NCBI RefSeq assembly: GCF_004310665.1
Contig: NZ_SIXF01000024.1
Coordinates: forward strand, 23,509-87,508
DNA: 64,000 bases
Direction of reading: 5' to 3'
DNA from: Pedobacter kyonggii
GTDB lineage: Bacteria > Bacteroidota > Bacteroidia > Sphingobacteriales > Sphingobacteriaceae
Below the pieces are notes generated by a model, which was not told the DNA's origin, did not search any database, and saw only the letters and a program-made list of their open reading frames with translations. The number at the start of each line of letters is the position of its first letter. The first letter of the stretch is position 1. The translations under genes and the position numbers were made by a program. Below are positions 1 through 7,740 of the stretch, one piece after another.

Positions 1-363
1 GAGCAATTGTTAAATCAGGCTAAACCTGAACATTTTGGTACAGAGTTTTTATCTTTAAAGTTAGCTGTTAAAGTAGTGGCTGATTTAGCTGAAGCTTTGA
101 ACCACATTGCCGATTATGGCTCTAAACATAGCGAAGCCATTATTTCTGAAGATGCTGCGAATATTGCCCAATTTTTAAACGAAGTAGATGCTGCTGCGGT
201 TTATGCCAATGCCTCCACTGGATTTACGGATGGTGCACAGTTTGGTCTAGGTGCTGAAATTGGTATCAGCACACAAAAACTCCACGCCCGTGGACCAATG
301 GGTTTAGAGGAATTAACCAGTTATAAATGGGTGGTGAGAGGTGATGGGCAAGTACGTGGATGA
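1..363 (+). CDS. proA: Glutamate-5-semialdehyde dehydrogenase (gamma-glutamyl phosphate reductase), C-terminal part
   Basis: Second step of proline biosynthesis: NADPH-dependent reduction of gamma-glutamyl phosphate to glutamate 5-semialdehyde, in the cytoplasm. Only the last ~120 codons are inside the window; the reading frame is open to base 1, so the gene starts upstream. The visible part carries the typical ProA C-terminus: a stretch reading [19 protein letters not shown], then [21 protein letters not shown], both family hallmarks near the end of the aldehyde-dehydrogenase-like fold. The preceding helix ([10 protein letters not shown]) also fits. proB is commonly adjacent in other genomes but cannot be seen here. 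Stop is TGA. Identification is secure; the missing part prevents judging whether the gene is intact. Confidence 0.93.
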   Translation, partial: EQLLNQAKPEHFGTEFLSLKLAVKVVADLAEALNHIADYGSKHSEAIISEDAANIAQFLNEVDAAAVYANASTGFTDGAQFGLGAEIGISTQKLHARGPMGLEELTSYKWVVRGDGQVRG

Positions 364-372
364 TAGATTTAT

Positions 373-495
373 TGTCATTCTGAGCGTAGCGAAGAATCTG
401 CATACGATAGAAAACAATCATTAGATTTGTCGCCTTCAGCAAATGTTAGCGCAGTGTAACTTACTTAAAGATTCTTCGCTACGCTCAGAATGACA
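373..495. repeat. Perfect 27-bp inverted repeat (REP-like) between convergent genes
   Basis: Bases 373-399 and 469-495 are exact reverse complements over 27 bp, separated by a 69-bp spacer. The arms contain TCATTCTGAGCG and GAAGAATCT. The element lies between the 3' ends of proA and the metallo-hydrolase gene, so it could act as a bidirectional terminator, but there is no clean U tract. A related arrangement with a similar arm edge (GTCATTC...GAATCTT) lies at 28381-28455. It is best read as a dispersed palindromic intergenic repeat. Confidence 0.8.
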
Positions 496-503
496 GCATA
501 ATG

Positions 504-1886
504 TTATAATTCAAAAAACTCTCCTCTTTCAGGTACGGCTACGTTAAAACCATCTTCTTGCAAAGCTAAAGAAAGACTTTGTAGACTTTTATCTTCACCG
601 TGAACCAAGAAAACTTTTTTAGGCTGTCCTGTCTGTTTAATTGTCTTCACTAAATCGTTATGATCGCCGTGGCCACTGAGCAGATCGGTTTGGTGTATTG
701 TGGCGTAGACCATCATTTCCCGGTCTTTAATGCGGACAATAGGTGCTCCGCTTAGTAGCTTGTAACCGAGTGTTCCTTTGGCACAATAACCAATAAAAAG
801 AATGGTGCAATAATAGTTCTGAATGTTGTAGTACAAGTGATCCTGAATCCGCCCGCCTTCTAACATGCCTGCCGATGAAATGATAATACAAGGATCAAAA
901 TAATTAGAAACGTCTTTACTTTCTTTCATCGTTTGAACATAAGCAAGATGCTCAAATTCAAACTCATCACCCATGGTCTGGTAAAAATCTTTTGCTTCCT
1001 GATTCACCAGGTTGTGGTGTTTGCGGTAAACCTCCGTGGCTTGAATCGCCATTGGGCTATCTACAAAAATCTGAACAGGTGGCAGCAGTTTTTTGGTAAA
1101 TATCTGGTTTAAGGCAAATACCAGAGATTGTGTACGACCAATACTAAAGGCCGGAATAATCAACCGTCCAGGACTTTTGATACAGGCTTCTGTAATTTCC
1201 TGAACTAATCTTTCTTCCAGTGTCTGATCTTTGGTGTGCACTCTGCCTCCATAAGTGGCTTCACTTATCAGATAGTCAACCTCTGGTAAGGGCTCTGGAT
1301 CAACCAAAACCGGGTAGTTCTCTCTGCCGATATCGCCTGTAAAGGCAATTTTCTTCTCTATGCCATTATCATTTATGGTTAAAATGGCAGCAGCAGCGCC
1401 AAGTAGATGGCCAACCGGCACAAAGGTTAGGCTAATATCACCGTTGATCTTAAAAGCTTTATTAAAAGCAATGGTTACAAAACGATCGATTGTATCCATT
1501 ACATGTTTGTGCAGGTACAACGGTTTGGGTCCACTGAAGTTACCACGTTTAGTTCTGGGTTTGCGACTTGCCTTTCTTAAGAAAAGTTCAACGGAATCGA
1601 ATAATAATATCGAAGTAAGATCTGCTGTGGGCGGTGTACAAAGCACCTGGCCCTCAAAACCAAATCGAACCAATGTTGGCAAATTACCTGAGTGATCGAT
1701 ATGCGCATGAGTTAAAATTACCAGGTTTATACTCGCCGGATCGAAGGGGAATTGTTGGTTTTCTTCCTGGTAGGTTTCCTTCTCGTAATCTAATCCACAA
1801 TCTATCAGTATTTTATAATGCCCAATTTCGAGCAGGTGCATACTTCCTGTTACTTGTTGTGCTGCGCCCCAAAACGTTAACTTCAT
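504..1886 (-). CDS. Beta-CASP metallo-beta-lactamase-fold hydrolase (CPSF/Ysh1-type RNA exonuclease-like)
   Basis: A 460-residue cytoplasmic protein with the zinc-binding signature HAHIDH at residues 60-65 of an N-terminal metallo-beta-lactamase fold. A beta-CASP insert follows (FVDSPMA, then SSAGMLEGGRIQDHL), and the C-terminal RMMBL segment contains SGHGDHNDL and FLVHGE. The domain order and length match bacterial relatives of eukaryotic CPSF73/Ysh1, thought to act on RNA. Family knowledge supports nuclease activity; the physiological substrate is unknown. The gene stands alone on the minus strand, converging with proA. The ATG start is followed directly by the first beta strand (MKLTFWGAAQQVTGS), typical for the family, so the start is likely right. 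Confidence 0.88.
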   Translation of the reverse strand: MKLTFWGAAQQVTGSMHLLEIGHYKILIDCGLDYEKETYQEENQQFPFDPASINLVILTHAHIDHSGNLPTLVRFGFEGQVLCTPPTADLTSILLFDSVELFLRKASRKPRTKRGNFSGPKPLYLHKHVMDTIDRFVTIAFNKAFKINGDISLTFVPVGHLLGAAAAILTINDNGIEKKIAFTGDIGRENYPVLVDPEPLPEVDYLISEATYGGRVHTKDQTLEERLVQEITEACIKSPGRLIIPAFSIGRTQSLVFALNQIFTKKLLPPVQIFVDSPMAIQATEVYRKHHNLVNQEAKDFYQTMGDEFEFEHLAYVQTMKESKDVSNYFDPCIIISSAGMLEGGRIQDHLYYNIQNYYCTILFIGYCAKGTLGYKLLSGAPIVRIKDREMMVYATIHQTDLLSGHGDHNDLVKTIKQTGQPKKVFLVHGEDKSLQSLSLALQEDGFNVAVPERGEFFEL

Positions 1887-2079
1887 CTTCTTATCTATCG
1901 CGTAAAATCTTTAGCCGTAAAGTAGTATAAATGATGGGATTTTTAAACAATCATGCGTAATTTTTTAATTATCATTTACCATAGGGGTCACAGAGAAAAA
2001 CCACAGCGCACACTGAATTGATAGTAATTCCTTTACGATGTTAAAATCATGCCTCTACCTTTCCTGAATTTGGCCTTAT

Positions 2080-2430
2080 TTATAGTTGATTAACTTCTCT
2101 GAATTTAAGGCTCTTTGATATTTCACTTTTTGCCTCTTCCGAAAAATCTTCTAAATCAGCTGTAGTAATGGTTTTATCTACAAGCATAGCAATCACCGTA
2201 TCAAAAAACCATGAATTTCTAAGTCCGTCGTATCTTCTGGCAATGTGTTTATCAAAATCTGTTACTGCAGTAAAAATTTTATAATAATCGGCTTTGTTGT
2301 CTTGAGGTTGTTGTGTTTTCCATTGGTCTAAAATTTCAGAAAATGCCTGCATTTCTTTTTTTAGTTCCCGTTGTAAAGCTACCTCGAATAATTTTCGGGC
2401 AACTTTGTTGTCTGCTTTTGAAAAATCCAT
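2080..2430 (-). CDS. Conserved-looking hypothetical protein, 116 aa
   Basis: I do not recognise a family. The protein is soluble, mostly helical and charged, with no signal peptide or membrane segment. Features include an N-terminal KADNKVARKLFEVALQRELKK helix and a central HIARRYDGLRNSW segment. It resembles small cytoplasmic Bacteroidota proteins of unknown function. It stands alone on the minus strand and is divergent from the small plus-strand gene at 2523, leaving 92 bp for two promoters. The ATG start has no competing in-frame ATG nearby. An overlapping plus-strand frame (2313 onward) is discarded except for its 3' part from 2523, which reads as a separate protein. Confidence 0.7.
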   Translation of the reverse strand: MDFSKADNKVARKLFEVALQRELKKEMQAFSEILDQWKTQQPQDNKADYYKIFTAVTDFDKHIARRYDGLRNSWFFDTVIAMLVDKTITTADLEDFSEEAKSEISKSLKFREVNQL

Positions 2431-2522
2431 ATGTAAACTTATACCATAAAGATAAGGATGTCATCATATATAACTGGCTTAACCCCAAGAAAGATTTTTT
2501 ATCTTTGAAGAAAATATCCGCT

Positions 2523-2774
2523 ATGCAAGAACCTTTTGATATAGAAATAGGACCAATTAATTATTCAGTTTTCCCGGAGGGAAATGATTCGTATACCATT
2601 TTTAAAGATGGAAGAGAATACATTCAGATTCAAAAAGATACTTCATCTATCTGGTTAAAAATGGATTACAAAACAGAACTTCCCATTTTTGAGGAAGATG
2701 AAGAGGTGAATGCAATTGGCCAGGCGATTGAAAAATATGTACCTGAAGAAGATAATGAAGAAGACGAGCTATAA
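2523..2774 (+). CDS. Small acidic hypothetical protein, 83 aa
   Basis: The open frame extends upstream to 2313, but the ATG at 2523 is the sensible start: upstream codons overlap the divergent gene and read as non-native basic/hydrophobic sequence. From 2523 the protein is a compact beta-rich domain (MQEPFDIEIGPINYSVFP, then YTIFKDGREYIQIQKD) with a strongly acidic tail ending PEEDNEEDEL. No family is recognised. It has no signal peptide, so it is probably cytoplasmic. A hairpin terminator follows the stop at once, consistent with a real monocistronic gene. Confidence 0.65.
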   Translation: MQEPFDIEIGPINYSVFPEGNDSYTIFKDGREYIQIQKDTSSIWLKMDYKTELPIFEEDEEVNAIGQAIEKYVPEEDNEEDEL

Positions 2775-2778
2775 CGAG

Positions 2779-2823
2779 AAATCCTCAACAAGGTTTGGCT
2801 AAACCAATCCGTGTTGAGGATTT
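2779..2823. terminator. Bidirectional hairpin terminator
   Basis: A 12-bp perfect stem, AAATCCTCAACA (2779-2790) with TGTTGAGGATTT (2812-2823), sits between two convergent genes that end at 2774 and 2828. The stem ends in A/T runs on both sides, so it can serve both strands. Confidence 0.75.
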
Positions 2824-2827
2824 AAAT

Positions 2828-3508
2828 TTAGGCAAGGAGCTTTAATAATTCTTCTGCAACTTTTTCTGATGAGGCAGGATTTTGTCCGGTAATCAATAAG
2901 CCGTCAACTACAGCATAGGGACTCCAATCAGCTATCTTGCTGTAATACCCACCATTTTTTATCAACATATCCTCTACTAAGAAAGGCACTACGTTTGTTA
3001 ATTGTACAGCTTCTTCTTCAGTATTGGTAAATCCGGTTACATTTTTTCCGTTCACCAGGTATTCACCATTTATCTTTACATCCTTAAGCACTCCCGGAGC
3101 ATGACATACAAAAGCAACAGGCTTTTTGGCAGTATAGAATTCGATAATGAGCTGTTGTGAAGTTGCGCTTTCTGCTAAATCCCAAAGTGGTCCATGGCCA
3201 CCAGGATAAAAAACTGCATCATAATCATCCATTATTATATCGGTCAATGGAATGGTATTTTTTAATTTGGCCAAAAGAGCAGTGTCTTTGTCCATTCTTT
3301 TCGTCGTTTCGGTTTGAAAGGAAGGATCTTCACTTTTAGGGTCAATTGGTGGCTGACCACCTTTTGGTGAGGCCAATACAATATCAATACCTTTGTCGGC
3401 TAAGGCATAATATGGCGCTGCCAATTCTTCTGACCAAAAACCTGTTTTTAAACCTGTATTTCCTAATTCGTCGTGGCTTGTAAGCACGAATAAAACTTTC
3501 TTATTCAT
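2828..3508 (-). CDS. DJ-1/PfpI-superfamily protein (Hsp31-like glutamine amidotransferase fold)
   Basis: A 226-residue cytoplasmic protein of the class I glutamine-amidotransferase-like fold. The nucleophile elbow is AFVCHAPG, with Cys135 followed by His136; the acidic residue pairing with it would be in the early SEELAAPYY helix (Glu28 region). The PGGHGPLWDL loop at about residues 102-111 is characteristic of the Hsp31/HchA-like branch. Relatives act as protein deglycases, glyoxalase III enzymes or stress chaperones; which applies here is not decidable. The gene lies 84 bp downstream of a Crp/Fnr-family regulator on the same strand, so a shared stress response is plausible. Confidence 0.85.
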   Translation of the reverse strand: MNKKVLFVLTSHDELGNTGLKTGFWSEELAAPYYALADKGIDIVLASPKGGQPPIDPKSEDPSFQTETTKRMDKDTALLAKLKNTIPLTDIIMDDYDAVFYPGGHGPLWDLAESATSQQLIIEFYTAKKPVAFVCHAPGVLKDVKINGEYLVNGKNVTGFTNTEEEAVQLTNVVPFLVEDMLIKNGGYYSKIADWSPYAVVDGLLITGQNPASSEKVAEELLKLLA

Positions 3509-3592
3509 ATTTTTATGTTAAGTGTATCACAAAATTAGTGCTCTTGAATAGGGCAGCAAAGGACTTCAATCACAAATTTAATGTGCGCAAAA

Positions 3593-4162
3593 TCACACTT
3601 TTGCGGAAAGCCTGCTTAAGGTTTCTCTAGAAATGCCCAAGTACGCTGCGATTATTGTTTTAGAAACCCGTTGCATCAATTGCGGATACTGTTGAGCGAG
3701 TTGTTCAAAACGCTCTTTCGGGCTGGTAGTTAAAAGTGATAAAATCCTTTGCTGCAAAGCAACATAACCCAAACTGTTTTTTATCCTGAAAAAATGCTCC
3801 ATTTTATGGCTTTCGCGGCAAAGCTGATCTAAATCATCTTTGCTGATGGAGAGTAGTTCGGAGTTTTCTAAGCAACTGATGTTGGTAATGGATTTAACAT
3901 GACCATAAAAAGCCCTAAAATCGGAAAGCCACCAGTTTTCCATCGCAAACTGGATAATATACGCTTTACCATTGGCATCTGTAAATGTAGCCTTTAGTAA
4001 ACCTTTAACTACAAAATAAATGTGATTGACAAATTCGTCTTCCTGGATCAGGTACTGGTGTTTTTTAAGTGTTTTAGGTTTGAAATGTGCTGCTATATGC
4101 TCAAACTCCTGATCGGTGAGGGAAATGATTTCTTCGAGGTGTGTTTTTAATTCAAAACTCAT
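3593..4162 (-). CDS. Crp/Fnr-family transcriptional regulator
   Basis: A 189-residue DNA-binding regulator. Residues ~20-110 form a cyclic-nucleotide-binding-type beta barrel (HQYLIQEDEFVNHIYFVVKGLL). The C-terminal part carries a winged helix whose recognition region is IIAAYLGISRETLSRL, close to the C-terminus. There are no Fnr-type iron-sulfur cysteines at the N-terminus, and the cAMP-contact residues are not obviously conserved, as in many Bacteroidota Crp-like proteins that may bind no nucleotide. It precedes the DJ-1-like gene on the same strand and may regulate it; no palindromic operator was spotted in the 84-bp gap. Confidence 0.85.
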   Translation of the reverse strand: MSFELKTHLEEIISLTDQEFEHIAAHFKPKTLKKHQYLIQEDEFVNHIYFVVKGLLKATFTDANGKAYIIQFAMENWWLSDFRAFYGHVKSITNISCLENSELLSISKDDLDQLCRESHKMEHFFRIKNSLGYVALQQRILSLLTTSPKERFEQLAQQYPQLMQRVSKTIIAAYLGISRETLSRLSAKV

Positions 4163-4223
4163 GCTATAAATTTAAATAAATTAAGCATGAAACTCATTTT
4201 ATTGATTTTTGGAATGAGGTAAG

Positions 4224-4262
4224 GCGAAAAAATAAGGCCCGATTTTTTACTGATCGGGCCTT
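4224..4262 (-). terminator. Rho-independent terminator of the lipoprotein gene
   Basis: On the minus strand a perfect 10-bp stem AAGGCCCGAT/ATCGGGCCTT (4253-4262 with 4234-4243) is followed by a run of six T (4228-4233 region). It lies 17 bp past the stop of the lipoprotein gene at 4279. Confidence 0.85.
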
Positions 4263-4278
4263 CTGTCTTTTAAATGGT

Positions 4279-4659
4279 TTATCTTGTGCAATTTGCTGTC
4301 CAGGTACCTTTCGAATTGGTTACCAAAATTTTTAATGTACTTGCGTTAACGCTTATGCCAGTTAATCCGTCGCCAATACTGGTATAAGTATCACCCGAAC
4401 CCTGGAATTTTACGCCTGTAATATCAGGGATACCCGTACCAAAAATAAAATTATAGGTATCGCCGGCTTTAACTACCCTTACCTTGCCATCATCATCGCT
4501 AATGTCTTTGGAGCCATCGTTATAAGTAATGGTTCCGGAATAAGTACCCACGAAGAAATCCCTATCTGCAGGATCGGTATCTTTTTTACACGATACCATT
4601 ACGGTTAATGCTATTAAAAGCATGCTGAAAATTTGAACTGTCTTTTTCATCTCTTTCAC
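4279..4659 (-). CDS. Small lipoprotein of unknown function, 126 aa
   Basis: The N-terminus is a lipoprotein signal: basic residues, a hydrophobic core (FSMLLIALTVMV), then a lipobox ending SC with the lipidated Cys24. The position after it (KKD) fits Bacteroidota lipoproteins, often surface- or outer-membrane-sorted. The mature ~100 residues are a small beta-sandwich-like domain (FFVGTYSGTITYNDGSKDISDDDGKVRV), similar in style to many secreted Bacteroidota proteins with no assigned role. MKEM allows a second start at Met4, which would not change the mature protein. It is monocistronic, with its own strong terminator. Confidence 0.75.
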   Translation of the reverse strand: MKEMKKTVQIFSMLLIALTVMVSCKKDTDPADRDFFVGTYSGTITYNDGSKDISDDDGKVRVVKAGDTYNFIFGTGIPDITGVKFQGSGDTYTSIGDGLTGISVNASTLKILVTNSKGTWTANCTR

Positions 4660-4996
4660 TTTTTTATTTTAAATAGGTAATAAATGTAACATGACTATGA
4701 CAATGACTATGCCAAACGAGTCATTTGTACCTAAAAAACAGTGAGATAACAAAATGAAAACAACAAAATATTCTTATTTAAAATGCTGTTTAATAGTTCT
4801 TTATGGGTGTGTATAGTCGCATTTTTCATTCGTGCTGGCCATAACAGATTTTTTACAGGTGCTAGCGCTCATAAACAAATAAAACTGTTCAGTTTAGAAG
4901 AACATCGCTTATTTATTGAAATTGAAATAGAGTGATATTTGAAGAAAAAAGAAATTTTTTACCGCTGCAAGCAATCGAAAATCGATATATTTCACA
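4660..4996. other. Intergenic region without a supported gene
   Basis: 337 bp, AT-rich, between two minus-strand genes. It holds the promoter area of the lipoprotein gene. A 20-codon plus-strand frame begins at 4754 (MKTTKYSYLKCCL...), but nothing supports translation. No tRNA, clear palindrome or repeat was seen. Confidence 0.5.
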
Positions 4997-5653
4997 TTAT
5001 TCTTTGGTATAATTTGAAGATCCGTTAATGTCTACTGTTTTGCCCAAAAAGTGCGGTTTTCTGCCAATTAAAATATCAATTGTAGATTTTACAACGGCAA
5101 AATACTCTCTAAAAGAAGCATATTTGTAACCCTGATACGTTCCTTGATCGGCAGCAAAGCCATATGATTTAATGCCCAATTTATTCCCGATATTGATACA
5201 CCGGTTTAAATGATATTTTTGTGAAACCAGAATGGCTGTATCAATATTAAAGATATATTTAGATCTATATAAGGTAGAGTAGCTATCAAAGCCGGCATAA
5301 TCAAGATAAATCTTATTGGTATCAACACCGTGCTGATAACAGTAAAGTTTCATCACCGTTAACTCGTCATGCTCATCGCTACCGTTATCGCCAGATAACA
5401 GAATTTTATCAATTTTATTGTTTTTATAAAGTTCGATGCCAGCATCAAGCCTATCTTTTAAATATTTGCTAGGTTTATTATTGTTAATGCCTGCTCCGAA
5501 AATAATACCTACTTTGGTTTCTGGTGTGTCTTTTTCTTTTGAAAAAATTACCGGCTCGGTTTGAGATTTTACAAATAAATTTATACCCAACACTACTATA
5601 ACGCCCAATAAGGAGGCATAGATTAACAATTTTATGATTTTTTTAGTCTTCAT
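4997..5653 (-). CDS. SanA/YdcF-family (DUF218) membrane-anchored protein
   Basis: A 218-residue protein with one N-terminal membrane helix (about residues 7-28), the rest probably periplasmic. The DUF218 core is visible: VGIIFGAGI (~48-56), the nucleotide-like loop LLSGDNGSDEHDE (86-97), and the catalytic-site-like QKYHLNR (145-151), which in this family is (F/Y)H.xR. Escherichia coli relatives SanA, YdcF and ElyC act in envelope integrity and lipid-carrier recycling; the biochemical reaction here is unknown. It lies just downstream of the yifB relic on the same strand but has its own ATG and no overlap. Confidence 0.82.
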   Translation of the reverse strand: MKTKKIIKLLIYASLLGVIVVLGINLFVKSQTEPVIFSKEKDTPETKVGIIFGAGINNNKPSKYLKDRLDAGIELYKNNKIDKILLSGDNGSDEHDELTVMKLYCYQHGVDTNKIYLDYAGFDSYSTLYRSKYIFNIDTAILVSQKYHLNRCINIGNKLGIKSYGFAADQGTYQGYKYASFREYFAVVKSTIDILIGRKPHFLGKTVDINGSSNYTKE

Positions 5654-5691
5654 GGATTAAACGGTAGTAATTATTTATCTCTTAAAGATAG

Positions 5692-6240
5692 TTAAAGGCA
5701 AAACGGATTATCACAGGTATTTAAAAATTGATTTTCTGCAAATCGTTTTACCCCGCCCAGCCATTCCCTATCCAAACTCCTATAATTAATCGATTCGGCC
5801 AAATGCTCGAGCTCTACATTTTCACTTCCGGCTAAATCGGCAATGGTTCTGGCTACTTTTAAAATCCTATCGTAAGCACGTGCAGATAAGCCTAACCTTT
5901 CCATTGCAGTTTTTAATAAATAGTGCCTGCTTCGCTGATCTGACATACTTTACGCACCATTTTCGGGCTCATTTGGGCATTGCAGTGCAGTTCTTCTTTA
6001 TCAAGAAAACGTTTGTCCTGAATTTCCCTGGCTTTAATTACACGTTCCCTAATGAGATTGTTTCTTTCTGTGGAGGCTAATTCTGTAAAATTAACCAGCG
6101 TTACTTCTACATGAAGATCAATCCGGTCTAGAAGTGGTCCAGATATTTTATTCAGGTACTTTTGAACCACGCCCGGTGCGCAAACACAATCTTTCTCCGG
6201 ATGGTTGTAAAAACCACATGGGCATTCCTGCGTTGCCTTG
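5692..6240 (-). pseudogene. yifB: YifB/ComM-like Mg-chelatase-type AAA+ ATPase, C-terminal remnant (frameshifted)
   Basis: Two overlapping minus-strand frames together give the C-terminal ~170 residues of a YifB/ComM protein. The upstream frame contains CPCGFYNHPEKDC, then KYLNKISGPLLDRIDLH, the hallmark after the Walker B region. After [15 protein letters not shown] the frame hits a stop at 5913, and homology resumes in the next frame as [19 protein letters not shown], then [17 protein letters not shown] one-base shift near base 5925 therefore breaks the gene. At the other end, homology stops exactly at CPCG (about 6226-6240): the usual preceding MNP is replaced by unrelated sequence. The missing N-terminus is found at 10216-10422. 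Confidence 0.88.
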
Positions 6241-6271
6241 TTTGCGTTTTGAAAGCCAAACCTGAAAACCA

Positions 6272-6652
6272 ATGCCTATTTCCTATACTGAAAACCCTGT
6301 ATCTATAGGTGATCATATAAGAAAGAAAAGAATGGAACTAAAGTTACGTCAAACAGAGCTGGCAGTGATTTGTGGAGTTAGTGAAGATTGCGTTAGAAAT
6401 TGGGAAAAAAACAGGAGTACTCCTCAAATTCAATTTTTTCCTCGCGTTATAAATTTTTTGAATTACATACCATTTGAGGTTAATTTGACTACTCTTTCAG
6501 GGAAACTAAAAGCACATAGGCACATTAATGGGCTTAGCCAAAAACAATTTGGAAAAATTCTTGGAGTTGATGGAGCTACAGTTTGTAGCTGGGAATTAGA
6601 AGAAAACAAACCGCATAAGGAAATAATGGAAAAGCTAGATTCGATGTTGTAA
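6272..6652 (+). CDS. Tandem helix-turn-helix (XRE-type) DNA-binding protein, 126 aa
   Basis: The protein contains two consecutive XRE-type helix-turn-helix units. The first, about residues 13-62, reads GDHIRKKRMELKLRQTELA, then GVSEDCVRNWEKNRS. The second, about 79-125, reads AHRHINGLSQKQFGKILGV, then TVCSWELEENKP. This double-HTH layout occurs in small Bacteroidota regulators of unknown target. The ATG at 6272 follows an in-frame TGA at 6263, but the codons before that TGA read CLRFESQT, resembling the N-terminus of longer family members, so the gene may once have started further upstream. It starts near the breakpoint in the yifB relic and was probably imported with it. Confidence 0.72.
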   Translation: MPISYTENPVSIGDHIRKKRMELKLRQTELAVICGVSEDCVRNWEKNRSTPQIQFFPRVINFLNYIPFEVNLTTLSGKLKAHRHINGLSQKQFGKILGVDGATVCSWELEENKPHKEIMEKLDSML

Positions 6653-6656
6653 TCAC

Positions 6657-6682
6657 TATCATTATTCCACCGTTTAATGATA
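6657..6682. terminator. Short hairpin between convergent genes
   Basis: Arms TATCATTA (6657-6664) and TAATGATA (6675-6682) form an 8-bp stem just after the HTH gene stop and overlapping the natural stop of the hydrolase relic. It is weak and AT-only, so its role as terminator is uncertain. Confidence 0.35.
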
Positions 6683-7736
6683 ATCATAGGACCGGTCTAA
6701 TAATTCTATAACGTCTTTCGTAAACCTTGCAGGATGCGCATAATGGATATTGTGTTAGGATAAACTTTATAAGTTATGTAGTCTGGATGGATATTTTTCA
6801 ATACTTCATTCTCTTTTTCGAATGGCATCGGATCATCTTGACTAACAGGGTCAAGAATCAAAACCGTATGTGGAGATTCCGGAAAATAATCTCGAGTTCC
6901 ATTGTTACCATAGATCTGGCAAAAAGCGGCACTTTTGATGTACGTAAGACCAAATCAGTAAATTGCCCGCTGTTTTCAAGATTAAAGAGTTTCATCATAT
7001 CTGAATAATTGATTCCCCAATCTCCAGTTTTGTTTTCTTTTAATAAGGCAAAAATTGGAAATTGATTACTTACTTCGGTAGAATCGTACAGTGAGTTAAA
7101 TGCTTCAAGTTGTGTGGGGTAAGTTTTATCCCAGGGAGTAGCTTGTTTTAAATCAAACTTCTTTGATATCTGTTCTAGTTTGTTGGTGTCTAACTTATGA
7201 TAGTATGTATTAGCGGCAACTGAGCCTCCATCCTCAAGTATCAAACCCAATACATTTTCAGGATATGAATTATAAAATGCTGTGGCAACATATCCTCCCC
7301 TGGAGAAACCACCAACGAAAGCTTTTTCGATTGAAAGTTTATCCATTAGGAATTTGATGTCATCAGCTATATGGTAAATAGATCCTTCATGATCATCAGG
7401 CATGGCGATTTGACCGTGTCCATAATAATCAATGTCGATTACATGATATCCAGCCTTGACAAGGCTATCAGCTATATCCAAAAGTTCGTACCCATTATTT
7501 AAGCTCCCATGGGCCCAAATTATAAAAGGGTTGTCAGGATTTCCCCAACTTAAATAATGCATGTTTACATTTCTAGTTTGTACAAATGCGCCATGGCTTT
7601 GTTCGAAAGATAAAAACTCTTTCGTCGCATTATTATAAATCTGAATAGTCGAACTTTCTTTTTTAGATTGGGCATTTACTGGTGCCAATTGCGAGAGGAA
7701 TGTGATTAAGAGTAGAAGACGTCCTATAGAAAACAT
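6674..7736 (-). pseudogene. Secreted alpha/beta hydrolase with two frameshifts near the C-terminus
   Basis: The first ~278 codons read as a secreted alpha/beta hydrolase: signal peptide (LLLLITFLSQLAPVNAQ), oxyanion region WAHGS, DIDYYGHG, nucleophile elbow GGFSRGG, and LILEDGG. After RSMVTME (near 6897-6900) this frame runs into ELEIIFRNLHIRF and stops. In the next frame the expected sequence continues: RDYFPESPHTVLILDPVSQD, then EVLKNIHPDYITYKVYPNT. A second shift near 6745-6752 leads to HYAHPARFTKDVIELLDRS and a natural stop at 6674-6676. Two indels in ~150 bp mean the catalytic His segment (IHYAHPA) is lost from the translated product. The gene is 4 bp from the TlpA-like gene upstream and was probably co-transcribed with it. 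Confidence 0.8.
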
Positions 7737-7740
7737 AAAC

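Noticed and set aside
1360-1930. Two plus-strand open frames inside the metallo-hydrolase gene
   Set aside because: They are antisense to a well-conserved gene and have no family resemblance.
4754-4816. A 20-codon frame MKTTKYSYLKCCL... ahead of the lipoprotein gene
   Set aside because: Too short, no leader or conservation evidence; could occur by chance in AT-rich DNA.
6727-7008. Plus-strand 93-codon frame
   Set aside because: It is antisense to the hydrolase relic, whose three-frame reconstruction explains the sequence better.
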